Part shown: one piece after another, positions 47,286 through 54,826 of the stretch
How positions within the stretch are numbered: the stretch's first letter is position 1
Layout of the letters: each line of letters starts with the position of its first letter
NCBI RefSeq assembly: GCF_004353845.1
Contig: NZ_CP037864.1
Span: 1,798,001-1,862,000, forward strand
Length of the DNA stretch: 64,000 nt
Direction of reading: 5' to 3'
From: Citrobacter arsenatis
GTDB taxonomy: Bacteria > Pseudomonadota > Gammaproteobacteria > Enterobacterales > Enterobacteriaceae
The notes under the pieces: generated by a model
What the model was told of the DNA's origin: nothing
Seen by the model: only the letters and a program-made list of their open reading frames with translations
Database searches by the model: none
Translations under genes and position numbers: made by a program

Positions 47286-47325
47286 ATGAAGCAGTTCGAG
47301 GAAAATGATTGTCGTAAGTTATGCT

Positions 47326-47362
47326 GGAAACGGGGCTGAATGGCTACAAGCCCCGTATTTCC
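47326..47362 (+). terminator. Hairpin downstream of ldtD
   Basis: GGAAACGGGGCT and AGCCCCGTATTTCC form a long stem with a small bulge around an 11-base loop, 40 bp after the ldtD stop. No long T tract follows, so strength is uncertain. Confidence 0.6.
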
Positions 47363-47462
47363 TGGGGTTGAGAGCCTTGACGTGGACTACTTAGCCAGAT
47401 AAGGTTTCTCGCGTGCGCTAGAGCATACATACGATAACATTGACCTTGTAGACCTTAATACC

Positions 47463-48011
47463 ATGGACAAATTTGACGCTAATCGCCGCAAACTGCTGGC
47501 GCTTGGTGGCATTGCCCTCGGCGCTGCCATCCTGCCTACGCCTGCGTTTGCTACACTCTCTACCCCACGTCCGCGTATATTGACTCTGAATAACCTGCAT
47601 ACCGGTGAGTCAATAAAAGCAGAGTTTTTTGATGGCAGGGGCTATATTCAGGACGAATTAGCAAAACTTAACCACTTTTTCCGTGATTTTCGGGCCAATA
47701 AAGTGAAATCCATTGACCCGGGACTGTTTGATCAACTCTTCCGTCTGCAGGGCCTGCTGGGCACGCGTAAACCCGTACAGCTGATCTCAGGCTATCGCTC
47801 TATCGATACCAATAACGAACTTCGTGCGCGCAGCCGTGGTGTAGCAAAGAAAAGCTACCACACAAAAGGCCAGGCCATGGATTTCCATATTGAAGGCATC
47901 GCATTAAGCAATATTCGCAAAGCTGCGTTATCTATGCGCGCAGGTGGTGTAGGATACTACCCCAGCAGTAACTTTGTGCATATCGACACCGGGCCTGCAC
48001 GGCACTGGTGA
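47463..48011 (+). CDS. mepK: Murein L,D-endopeptidase MepK (YcbK)
   Basis: This 182-residue M15-type peptidase has a twin-arginine signal (NRRKLLALGG, cut after about residue 30) and the zinc ligands His133, Asp140 (SYHTKGQAMDFH) and His173 (FVHIDTG). E. coli MepK cleaves the 3-3 cross-links that LdtD makes, and opens the wall for growth. There is no clear Shine-Dalgarno sequence before the ATG. Lying just after ldtD, it pairs a synthase with its matching hydrolase. Confidence 0.95.
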   Translation: MDKFDANRRKLLALGGIALGAAILPTPAFATLSTPRPRILTLNNLHTGESIKAEFFDGRGYIQDELAKLNHFFRDFRANKVKSIDPGLFDQLFRLQGLLGTRKPVQLISGYRSIDTNNELRARSRGVAKKSYHTKGQAMDFHIEGIALSNIRKAALSMRAGGVGYYPSSNFVHIDTGPARHW

Positions 48012-48039
48012 TCCATAAGCTTAATGAAACAGGAGCTGT

Positions 48040-48687
48040 ATGAACTATCGTATTATTCCGGTCACTGCCTTCGCCCAGAACTGCTCGTTAATCTGGTGTG
48101 AGCAGACTCGTCTGGCCGCATTGGTCGATCCCGGCGGTGATGCCGAGAAAATCAAACAGGAAGTAGATGCCAGCGGTCTGACGCTTATGCAGATTCTGCT
48201 TACCCATGGTCATCTTGACCATGTTGGCGCAGCGGCTGAACTGGCACAGCATTATGGTGTACCGGTTATTGGTCCGGAAAAAGAAGATGAGTTCTGGCTA
48301 CAGGGACTTCCTGCTCAGAGCCGCATGTTTGGCCTGGGCGATTGTGAGCCGCTGACCCCCGATCGCTGGTTGAATGAAGGCGACCGGGTAAGCGTGGGCA
48401 ATGTGACGTTACAGGTGCTGCACTGTCCGGGCCACACGCCGGGACATGTGGTCTTCTTTGATGAGCAATCAAAATTACTGATTTCTGGTGATGTGATTTT
48501 CAAAGGCGGCGTAGGGCGCAGCGATTTTCCTCGCGGAGATCATAGCCAACTGATCGATTCGATTAAACGTAAACTTTTGCCGTTGGGCGATGATGTGACG
48601 TTTATTCCGGGTCATGGACCACTTTCTACGCTGGGTAACGAACGGCTACATAACCCGTTCCTGCAGGATGAAATGCCTGTCTGGTAA
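48040..48687 (+). CDS. gloC: Type II glyoxalase GloC (YcbL)
   Basis: This 215-residue metallo-beta-lactamase-fold hydrolase has the metal motif THGHLDH (His56, His58, Asp60, His61), with later ligands in HCPGHTPGH, SGDVIF and PGHGP. Like E. coli YcbL it probably hydrolyses S-lactoylglutathione in methylglyoxal detoxification. It starts 28 bp after mepK with AGGAG upstream, so the two are likely co-transcribed. Confidence 0.95.
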   Translation: MNYRIIPVTAFAQNCSLIWCEQTRLAALVDPGGDAEKIKQEVDASGLTLMQILLTHGHLDHVGAAAELAQHYGVPVIGPEKEDEFWLQGLPAQSRMFGLGDCEPLTPDRWLNEGDRVSVGNVTLQVLHCPGHTPGHVVFFDEQSKLLISGDVIFKGGVGRSDFPRGDHSQLIDSIKRKLLPLGDDVTFIPGHGPLSTLGNERLHNPFLQDEMPVW

Positions 48688-48701
48688 TATCTCAGATAAA
48701 C

Positions 48702-48727
48702 AAAAGGCCGCTATTGCGGCCTTTTTT
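48702..48727. terminator. Bidirectional terminator between gloC and aspC
   Basis: AAAAGGCCGC-TATT-GCGGCCTTTTTT is a perfect stem with T runs on both strands. It serves gloC (plus) and aspC (minus). Confidence 0.94.
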
Positions 48728-48739
48728 GTGTGCGATAGA

Positions 48740-49930
48740 TTACAGTACTGCGACAATCGCTTCGCACAGCGGCGCCATATTATCTGGCGTCATTCCTGCC
48801 ACGTTTACGCGTCCGGAAGCGACGGCATAGACGCCAAATTCTTCACGCAGACGCAGAACCTGTTCTTTGGTCAGGCCGCTGAATGAGAACATGCCGTTCT
48901 GTTTGATGATAAAGCTGAAGTCGCGGTTTGCACCTTTCTCCTGCAGCGTATTCACGAACAGTAGACGCATGCGCTGAATGCGTTGGCGCATATCAGTCAG
49001 TTCCTGTTCCCAGATAGCACGCAGCGCGTCGTTGCTCAGAATAGTGGCGACGACGGAAGCGCCGTGTGCTGGCGGGTTGGAGTAGTTAGCGCGAATGGCG
49101 GACTTCATCTGGCTAAACGCACGGTCAACGGTTTCAGCATCGGCTGCAACCAGCGTACAGGCGCCTACGCGCTCATTGTACAGGCCAAAGTTCTTGGAGT
49201 AGGAGCTCGCGACGATCAGCTCTTTGTGCAGCGCTGCGAATGCGCGCAGACCTTCTGCATCTTCTTCCAGACCACGGGCAAAGCCCTGGTATGCGAAGTC
49301 AAACAGCGGCAACCAACCTTTTTCGACAGAAAGCTGGGCCAGCGTTTGCCACTGCTCCAGAGTAGGGTCGATACCGGTTGGGTTATGGCAGCAGCCGTGA
49401 AATAACACCACGTCGCCAGCCTGCGCTTCGCTGAGGCTTGCCAGCAGCGCATCAAAGTCTAAAGAATGGTTCGCCGCATCGTAATAGTTGTATTCACGAA
49501 CTTCCAGACCGGCGGAGTTAAACACGCTCTTATGGTTAGGCCAGCTTGGATTGCTCACCCATACGCGTTTAGCCGACGTGTTTTTCGCCAGGAAATCAGC
49601 TGCCACACGCAGTGCGCCAGTACCGCCAGGGGTCTGTGCGGTACGTGCACGTTTGTCGTTGATAAGCGAACTCTCTTTACCAAACAGTAATTCCTGAGTG
49701 CAACGACCAAACTCTGGAATACCGTCAATGCCAAGGTAATTTTTGGTGGTTTCATTTTCCAGTATATATTGCTCGGCTTTTTTAACGCTGGTCAGTACCG
49801 GCGTTTTGCCTGTCTCATCTTTATATACACCGATCCCGAGGTTTATTTTTCCAGGGCGGTCATCGGCACGAAACAAATCAGCCAGACCCAAAATGGGGTC
49901 GGCAGGAGCGGCGGTAATGTTCTCAAACAT
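48740..49930 (-). CDS. aspC: Aspartate aminotransferase
   Basis: This 396-residue class I PLP aminotransferase exchanges amino groups between aspartate and 2-oxoglutarate, and also acts on aromatic amino acids. The PLP lysine is Lys246 in SYSKNFGLYNERVG. NPSWPNHKS and GCCHNPTGIDPT are conserved cofactor-binding regions. It is downstream of ompF but separated from it by a strong terminator, and a candidate promoter lies in between. Confidence 0.98.
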   Translation of the reverse strand: MFENITAAPADPILGLADLFRADDRPGKINLGIGVYKDETGKTPVLTSVKKAEQYILENETTKNYLGIDGIPEFGRCTQELLFGKESSLINDKRARTAQTPGGTGALRVAADFLAKNTSAKRVWVSNPSWPNHKSVFNSAGLEVREYNYYDAANHSLDFDALLASLSEAQAGDVVLFHGCCHNPTGIDPTLEQWQTLAQLSVEKGWLPLFDFAYQGFARGLEEDAEGLRAFAALHKELIVASSYSKNFGLYNERVGACTLVAADAETVDRAFSQMKSAIRANYSNPPAHGASVVATILSNDALRAIWEQELTDMRQRIQRMRLLFVNTLQEKGANRDFSFIIKQNGMFSFSGLTKEQVLRLREEFGVYAVASGRVNVAGMTPDNMAPLCEAIVAVL

Positions 49931-49971
49931 GACGAGGTTCCATAGTGATTACAGAAGGGAAGTCCGCTATC

Positions 49972-50000
49972 AGGTTAACGGTAGATTTACAAAATGCCAA
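49972..50000 (-). promoter_or_regulatory. Candidate promoter of aspC
   Basis: On the minus strand TTGGCA (49995-50000) and TAACCT (49972-49977) are spaced by 17 bp, 42 bp upstream of the aspC ATG and after the ompF terminator. Confidence 0.5.
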
Positions 50001-50059
50001 CCGTTACTGACGAAAAGCTGAGGTGTTTTTTTAAGACGCAAGAATCCGCTAGCAGAGAT

Positions 50060-50089
50060 AAAAAAACAGGACCGAAGTCCTGTTTTTTA
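50060..50089. terminator. Terminator of ompF
   Basis: AAAAAACAGGAC-CGAA-GTCCTGTTTTTT is a perfect 12-bp stem. Read as minus-strand RNA the loop is a C(UUCG)G-type tetraloop context, and a T run follows. Confidence 0.94.
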
Positions 50090-50113
50090 GGCATTTAACA
50101 AAGAGGTCTGCTA

Positions 50114-51190
50114 TTAGAACTGGTAAACGATACCGACTGCAACGATGTCGTCAGAGTTCACGCCCAGTTTGTTGTCAGAATCAATCTGGTTGATCTGGTA
50201 GTCAACATAGGTGGACATATTTTTGTTGAAGTAGTAGGTCGCACCAACTTCGAAGTAATCAACCAGATCTACGTCACCGATACCTTCTACGTCTTTCGCT
50301 TTAGATTTGTTGTAGGAGATGGACGGACGCAGACCGAAATCGAACTGGTACTGAGCAACGACGAACACGTCTTCAGTTTTGTTTGCGAAGCCGCTGTTAC
50401 CAGCACCTGAGATGCGGGTTGCGTTACGGGTTTCACCGTAGTTTGCTGCCAGGTAGATGTTATTAGCATCGTATTTCACCCCGGTAGCCCACTGCTCAGC
50501 TTTTTTACCGCCGTTGCCGTAGAAAGAGTTTTCCTGCGCGTTGGTGCGGTCAGCCGCGCCGTATGCACCGACGATACCGAAGCCATCAATTTCGTAGCTT
50601 ACAGATCCGCCAACGCCGTCGCCGTTAGAACGACCGGTATTGCCATCACGCTCGTTTTTACCCAGATACTGGATACCGAAGTTCAGGCCGTCAACCAGAC
50701 CGAAGAAGTTAGAGTTACGGTAGGTTGCAACACCACCAACACGACCAACGAAGAAGTTGTCGCTGTACGCGGTATCACCACCAAACTCTGGCAGCATATC
50801 GGTGTAACCCAGCGCATCGTAAACGATACCGTAGTTACGACCGTAATCGAATGAGCCTGCGTCGCCAAATTTCAGACCGGCAAATGCCAGACGGGTTTTG
50901 TTACCGTTCTGAGCGTCGCTGCCGCCTTCAGAGTTGTTACCGGCAAAGTTGTATTCCCACTGACCGTAGCCGGACAGATCGGAATTAATCTGAGTTTCCC
51001 CTTTGAAACCAAGACGAGCATAAGTCTGATCGCCATCGTTATCAGCGCTGTCAGAGAAATAGTGCAGACCAACGGTTTTACCGTAGATATCCAGTTTGTT
51101 GCCATCTTTGTTATAAACTTCTGCAGCGTTAGCTGCCCCGGCTACCAGCAGAGCAGGGATAACCACTGCCAGAATATTGCGCTTCATCAT
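50114..51190 (-). CDS. ompF: Outer-membrane porin OmpF
   Basis: This 358-residue trimeric porin (362 in E. coli) has a 22-residue signal peptide ending GAANA and a 16-strand barrel ending in the Phe needed for Bam recognition (VGIVYQF). The eyelet loop L3 carries PEFGGDTAYSD. Sequence differs from E. coli mainly in exposed loops (for example YFSDSADNDGDQTY in L1 and RISGAGNSGFANK), as expected of surface under phage and immune selection. It lies behind a conserved OmpR-type promoter and a 110-base leader that in E. coli is the target of the antisense RNA MicF. Confidence 0.97.
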   Translation of the reverse strand: MMKRNILAVVIPALLVAGAANAAEVYNKDGNKLDIYGKTVGLHYFSDSADNDGDQTYARLGFKGETQINSDLSGYGQWEYNFAGNNSEGGSDAQNGNKTRLAFAGLKFGDAGSFDYGRNYGIVYDALGYTDMLPEFGGDTAYSDNFFVGRVGGVATYRNSNFFGLVDGLNFGIQYLGKNERDGNTGRSNGDGVGGSVSYEIDGFGIVGAYGAADRTNAQENSFYGNGGKKAEQWATGVKYDANNIYLAANYGETRNATRISGAGNSGFANKTEDVFVVAQYQFDFGLRPSISYNKSKAKDVEGIGDVDLVDYFEVGATYYFNKNMSTYVDYQINQIDSDNKLGVNSDDIVAVGIVYQF

Positions 51191-51299
51191 TATTTATTAC
51201 CCTCATCGGTTTTTATATGACACCTGCCACTGCCGCCAATAAATTCCGTCAATAAAAATTTACGGAACTATTGATGAGAGTTTGGTGTCTTTATGTGTC

Positions 51300-51405
51300 T
51301 GACAGGCATCTTTCCATTCAAACTATCGTTTCGCTACCGTCAAAGTGCTACAAATATAAAGATTTGGTTTCAAAAAGAAAAAATGTGTAACAAAATGTTA
51401 TTTTT
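51300..51405 (-). promoter_or_regulatory. ompF promoter and OmpR-binding region
   Basis: The minus strand from 51300 matches the known start of E. coli ompF mRNA (AGACACATAAAGACACC), giving a 110-base leader. AAAGAT at 51308-51313 is the -10. Upstream are regions equivalent to the OmpR sites: GTTACACATT (about 51380-51400, F1), the AAACC-containing stretch at 51361-51381 (F2), and TTTGTAGCACTTTGACGG (about 51340-51357, F3). Confidence 0.85.
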
Positions 51406-51745
51406 GTGCAACTTTGTGAACAACTTCAAACTTCAGATGTCTCTGCGCTAAAAATCACCGCTTTTAATTCTATTTATATGATTTTCTTATGTTTAATTTT
51501 GCTAAGGCTCTTTTTTCTCGGCTACACCCGAAAGATCCTGTTTTACAAGAGACTATTTTTGGACGTCCGGAATGCCGTGCAAGTGGTCATAAAATGTACT
51601 ATTTAATCAGAAAATGCTAATCCACAATAAAATTGCTGATTATTTTTTGTTCGAATGTGTTGCGGTGAAATATTACGTAACAGGAAGAGAGAGGAAAAAA
51701 GTTGTGTTTAATGTGAGAGAAAGATCTCGTAACACGTAACGGGTA
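51406..51745. other. AT-rich spacer between the ompF promoter and asnS
   Basis: About 340 AT-rich bases. In E. coli the equivalent region contains a distal OmpR site and IHF sites. A 66-codon open frame here has no SD, composition or family signal and is not called a gene. Confidence 0.6.
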
Positions 51746-51774
51746 CAAAAAAGGCCAGCAATGCTGGCCTTTAA
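51746..51774 (-). terminator. Terminator of asnS
   Basis: On the minus strand AAGGCCAGC-ATT-GCTGGCCTT runs into TTTTGTACC, 16 bp after the asnS stop. Confidence 0.92.
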
Positions 51775-51789
51775 AGCAAAGATGCAGGT

Positions 51790-53190
51790 TTAGAACGTTG
51801 CGTTACGCGGTGTACGCGGGAACGGAATAACGTCACGGACGTTCTGTACGCCGGTTACGTAAGCAATCAAACGCTCAAAGCCCAAACCGAAACCGGAATG
51901 CGGAACGGTACCGTAGCGACGCAGGTCGCGATACCACCAGTAATCTTCTTTGTTCAGACCCATTTCCAGCATACGGGCATCCAGCACGTCCAGACGCTCT
52001 TCACGCTGAGAACCACCGATGATTTCACCGATTCCCGGAGCCAGAACGTCCATTGCCGCGACGGTCTTACCGTCTTCGTTAAGGCGCATATAAAACGCTT
52101 TGATATCTTTCGGGTAGTTTTTCACCACCACCGGCGCTTTAAAGTGCTCTTCAGCAAGATAACGTTCATGCTCGGAAGACAGATCCACACCCCAGTACAC
52201 CGGGTTTTCGAACTGTTTGCCGCATTTTTCCAGAATGCTTACCGCGTCGGTGTAATCTACCTGCGCGAAGTCAGCGTCAATGAAACGTTCCAGGCGTGAA
52301 ATTGCATCTTTGTCGACACGTTCAGCGAAGAATTTCATATCATCAGCACGCTCTGCCAGTACGGCTTTGAACGCATACTTCAGCATCGCTTCAGCCAGAC
52401 CAGCAACATCGTTCAGGTCGGCGAAAGCCACTTCAGGTTCCAGCATCCAAAACTCTGCCAGGTGACGACTGGTGTTAGAGTTTTCTGCGCGGAAAGTCGG
52501 GCCAAAGGTATAAATTTTGGACAGGGCGCAGGCGTAAGTTTCGCCGTTCAACTGACCGGAAACGGTCAGGAAGGCTTCTTTACCAAAGAAGTCTTTATCG
52601 AAATCGACTTTACCCTGATCGTTACGCGGCAGGTTTTCCAGATCCAGCGTAGAAACACGGAACATTTCACCGGCACCTTCCGTATCGGAAGCGGTGATCA
52701 GCGGAGTCGATACCCAAAAGAAACCCTGCTCGTGGAAGAAGCGATGCAGAGCTTGCGCCAGCGTATGACGTACACGCGCAACCGCACCAATCATGTTGGT
52801 ACGTGGACGCATGTGCGCGACTTCGCGCAGATACTCAATGCTGTGACGCTTCGCCGCCATTGGGTAGGTATCAGGATCTTCAACCCAGCCGGTGACTTCA
52901 ACCTCAGTGGCCTGAATTTCAAAGCTCTGTCCTTGTCCAGGAGATGCAACGACTTTACCCGTTACAATAACTGAACAACCCGTCGTCAGGCGCAGTACGT
53001 CCTGATTGTAATTGGGCAGAGAATTATTGATGACGGCCTGTACAGGATCAAAGCAGGAACCGTCATAAACGGCGAGGAAGGAGATGCCAGCTTTTGAATC
53101 TCGGCGGGTACGCACCCATCCGCGCACGGTGACTTCGCTGTCAACGGCTACGCGGCCCTGGAGTACGTCGGCTACAGGCACAACGCTCAT
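51790..53190 (-). CDS. asnS: Asparaginyl-tRNA synthetase
   Basis: This 466-residue class IIb synthetase has an N-terminal OB-fold anticodon-binding domain (about 1-120; VRGWVRTRRDSKAGISFLAV) and a class II core with motif 2 FGPTFRAENSNTSRHLAEFW and motif 3 GFGLGFERLIAYVTG. The frame continues 28 codons upstream, but MSVVPVADVLQG is the conserved start. It lies between pncB and ompF on the minus strand, each a separate unit. Confidence 0.98.
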   Translation of the reverse strand: MSVVPVADVLQGRVAVDSEVTVRGWVRTRRDSKAGISFLAVYDGSCFDPVQAVINNSLPNYNQDVLRLTTGCSVIVTGKVVASPGQGQSFEIQATEVEVTGWVEDPDTYPMAAKRHSIEYLREVAHMRPRTNMIGAVARVRHTLAQALHRFFHEQGFFWVSTPLITASDTEGAGEMFRVSTLDLENLPRNDQGKVDFDKDFFGKEAFLTVSGQLNGETYACALSKIYTFGPTFRAENSNTSRHLAEFWMLEPEVAFADLNDVAGLAEAMLKYAFKAVLAERADDMKFFAERVDKDAISRLERFIDADFAQVDYTDAVSILEKCGKQFENPVYWGVDLSSEHERYLAEEHFKAPVVVKNYPKDIKAFYMRLNEDGKTVAAMDVLAPGIGEIIGGSQREERLDVLDARMLEMGLNKEDYWWYRDLRRYGTVPHSGFGLGFERLIAYVTGVQNVRDVIPFPRTPRNATF

Positions 53191-53330
53191 AATATTCTCT
53201 CTGTTAATAGTCGGATATATAAACACATGTCCACCCGTAATGGGGGGAATACCTATGTTACCTGGCATCTGCAATCAGACAAGCAGAATTCGTAGCTGGA
53301 GTGAAAGATTTCGGAAATAAACGCGAATAA

Positions 53331-53349
53331 GGGAGCCAAAATGGCTCCC
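53331..53349 (-). terminator. Probable terminator of pncB
   Basis: GGGAGCC-AAAAT-GGCTCCC is a perfect 7-bp stem. On the minus strand it is followed by TTATTCGCGTTTATTT, 8 bp after the pncB stop. Confidence 0.75.
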
Positions 53350-53357
53350 GGGAAGGC

Positions 53358-54560
53358 TTAACTGGCTTTTTTGATATGCGGGAGATCGAAGGCTTTGCGC
53401 AGTGCGCGAACAAACGCTTTATCGTGGCAGATGGTTTTACCCGGGCTGTCAGATAATTTCGCCACCGGTTTGCCGTTGCACTCTACCAGCTTGATAACGA
53501 TATTGAGTGGCTTTACCTGGGGAATATCGCATGTTAGCCGTGTCCCAATACCAAAACTCAACTGCACGCGGGAAGAGAAGTGGCGGTAGAGCTCAATCGC
53601 TTTTTTCAGATCGAGATTATCTGAAAACACCAGCGTTTTGCTCAGCGGATCAATACCCAGCTTTTCATAATGCGCGATGGCTTTTTCACCCCATTCCACC
53701 GGGTCGCCTGAGTCATGGCGTAAACCCTGGTAGCGGGTCGCAAACTCAACGCCAAAGTCGCGTAAAAACGCGTCCATGGTGATGCAATCAGTCAGCGCAA
53801 TGCCGAGTTGGTCAGGATATTCATTTAACCAGGCGGCCAGAGCCACGCGCTGGCTGGTGGCAAGTTCAGGGCTGATCTGCTGATGAGCCTGGAACCACTC
53901 ATGCGCCTGCGTACCCATTGGGGTTAATGACAGGCGACGGGCCAAATCGTAGTTGCTGGTGCCAACAAACCAGGACTCTTGCTGCAGGCGTTTAACGATA
54001 GCCTGCTGTACTTCGCGAGAAAAACGACGGCGCGTACCAAAATCCATTAGATGGAAGCGGGACATATCGACATCTTTCGTTAAAGCAGAGAATTCTACTA
54101 GTTTACTTTCCAGCTCATCGAGTGCCTGTGGCACGCCTGATTCGGGCGAACGGTAACGGTGCACCAGTTCACTGATAACCGCCAACAGCGGAACTTCCCA
54201 CATGATCACTTCACGCCAGGGCCCGGTTAAGCGGATGTTCAGCTTACCGTTATCATTAGTGACGTGAACTTGTTCCGGGTTATAGCGGAAATCACGTAGC
54301 CAGGTGAGGTAATCAGCCTTAAAGAATGGCAGGCCGGAGAGCCACTGGTACTCATCCTCCTGCAGTCGCAGGTGCTGCATAGCATTCACCTGCTCACGAA
54401 TTGAATCGGCATAAATACCGAGCAGGTCATCGCCACGGCAACGAAATTCAGCCGCTACTTGCACATCATAGTAGTGGTGAAAAACGGCTTGCTGCATATG
54501 CAACTTATAAGCGTCTGTATCCAGCAGCGAGTGCAGAACAGGAGAAGCGAATTGTGTCAT
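53358..54560 (-). CDS. pncB: Nicotinate phosphoribosyltransferase
   Basis: This 400-residue enzyme makes nicotinate mononucleotide from nicotinate and PRPP in the NAD salvage pathway. The conserved RYQGLRHDSGDPVEWGEKA contains the histidine that is phosphorylated by ATP in this family. The frame extends 16 codons upstream, but MTQFASPVLHSLLDTDAYK is the conserved start. A NadR-type operator overlaps its leader. It is divergent from pepN. Confidence 0.98.
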   Translation of the reverse strand: MTQFASPVLHSLLDTDAYKLHMQQAVFHHYYDVQVAAEFRCRGDDLLGIYADSIREQVNAMQHLRLQEDEYQWLSGLPFFKADYLTWLRDFRYNPEQVHVTNDNGKLNIRLTGPWREVIMWEVPLLAVISELVHRYRSPESGVPQALDELESKLVEFSALTKDVDMSRFHLMDFGTRRRFSREVQQAIVKRLQQESWFVGTSNYDLARRLSLTPMGTQAHEWFQAHQQISPELATSQRVALAAWLNEYPDQLGIALTDCITMDAFLRDFGVEFATRYQGLRHDSGDPVEWGEKAIAHYEKLGIDPLSKTLVFSDNLDLKKAIELYRHFSSRVQLSFGIGTRLTCDIPQVKPLNIVIKLVECNGKPVAKLSDSPGKTICHDKAFVRALRKAFDLPHIKKAS

Positions 54561-54589
54561 AGGTGCGCAGTAGCATCCTCTCACGGGAG

Positions 54590-54631
54590 CGTTTAGTACA
54601 ATAAACAACTAAGAAAACCGCTGGAGTATAC
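54590..54631 (-). promoter_or_regulatory. pncB promoter with NadR-type operator
   Basis: On the minus strand TGTTTA-TTGTAC-TAAACG (54590-54607) matches the NadR (NAD box) consensus TGTTTA-N6-TAAACA at 11 of 12 fixed positions. A -10 hexamer TATACT is at 54626-54631, so the operator covers roughly +12 to +29 of the transcript. NadR represses pncB in related enterobacteria when NAD is plentiful. Confidence 0.8.
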
Positions 54632-54826
54632 CCTGTTTAGCGATTTATTGAACCCCGATCACACCATAAGCTCTCTTTCTGGTCGAGGGCAATTCGTGCC
54701 ACGTGTTATAAAAATGTAGCAAAAAGGGTGTTTGTGCCTGAAAAGATGAACATTCTGCGTAGCGCGATTTACGCAACAGGAATAGACTGAAGCCGAGACT
54801 CTATTAAAGATGCTAAAGGTTTTTTT

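Noticed and set aside
51406..51606. 66-codon open frame upstream of ompF
   Set aside because: AT-rich regulatory spacer; no SD, and a hydrophobic but unremarkable sequence without family resemblance.
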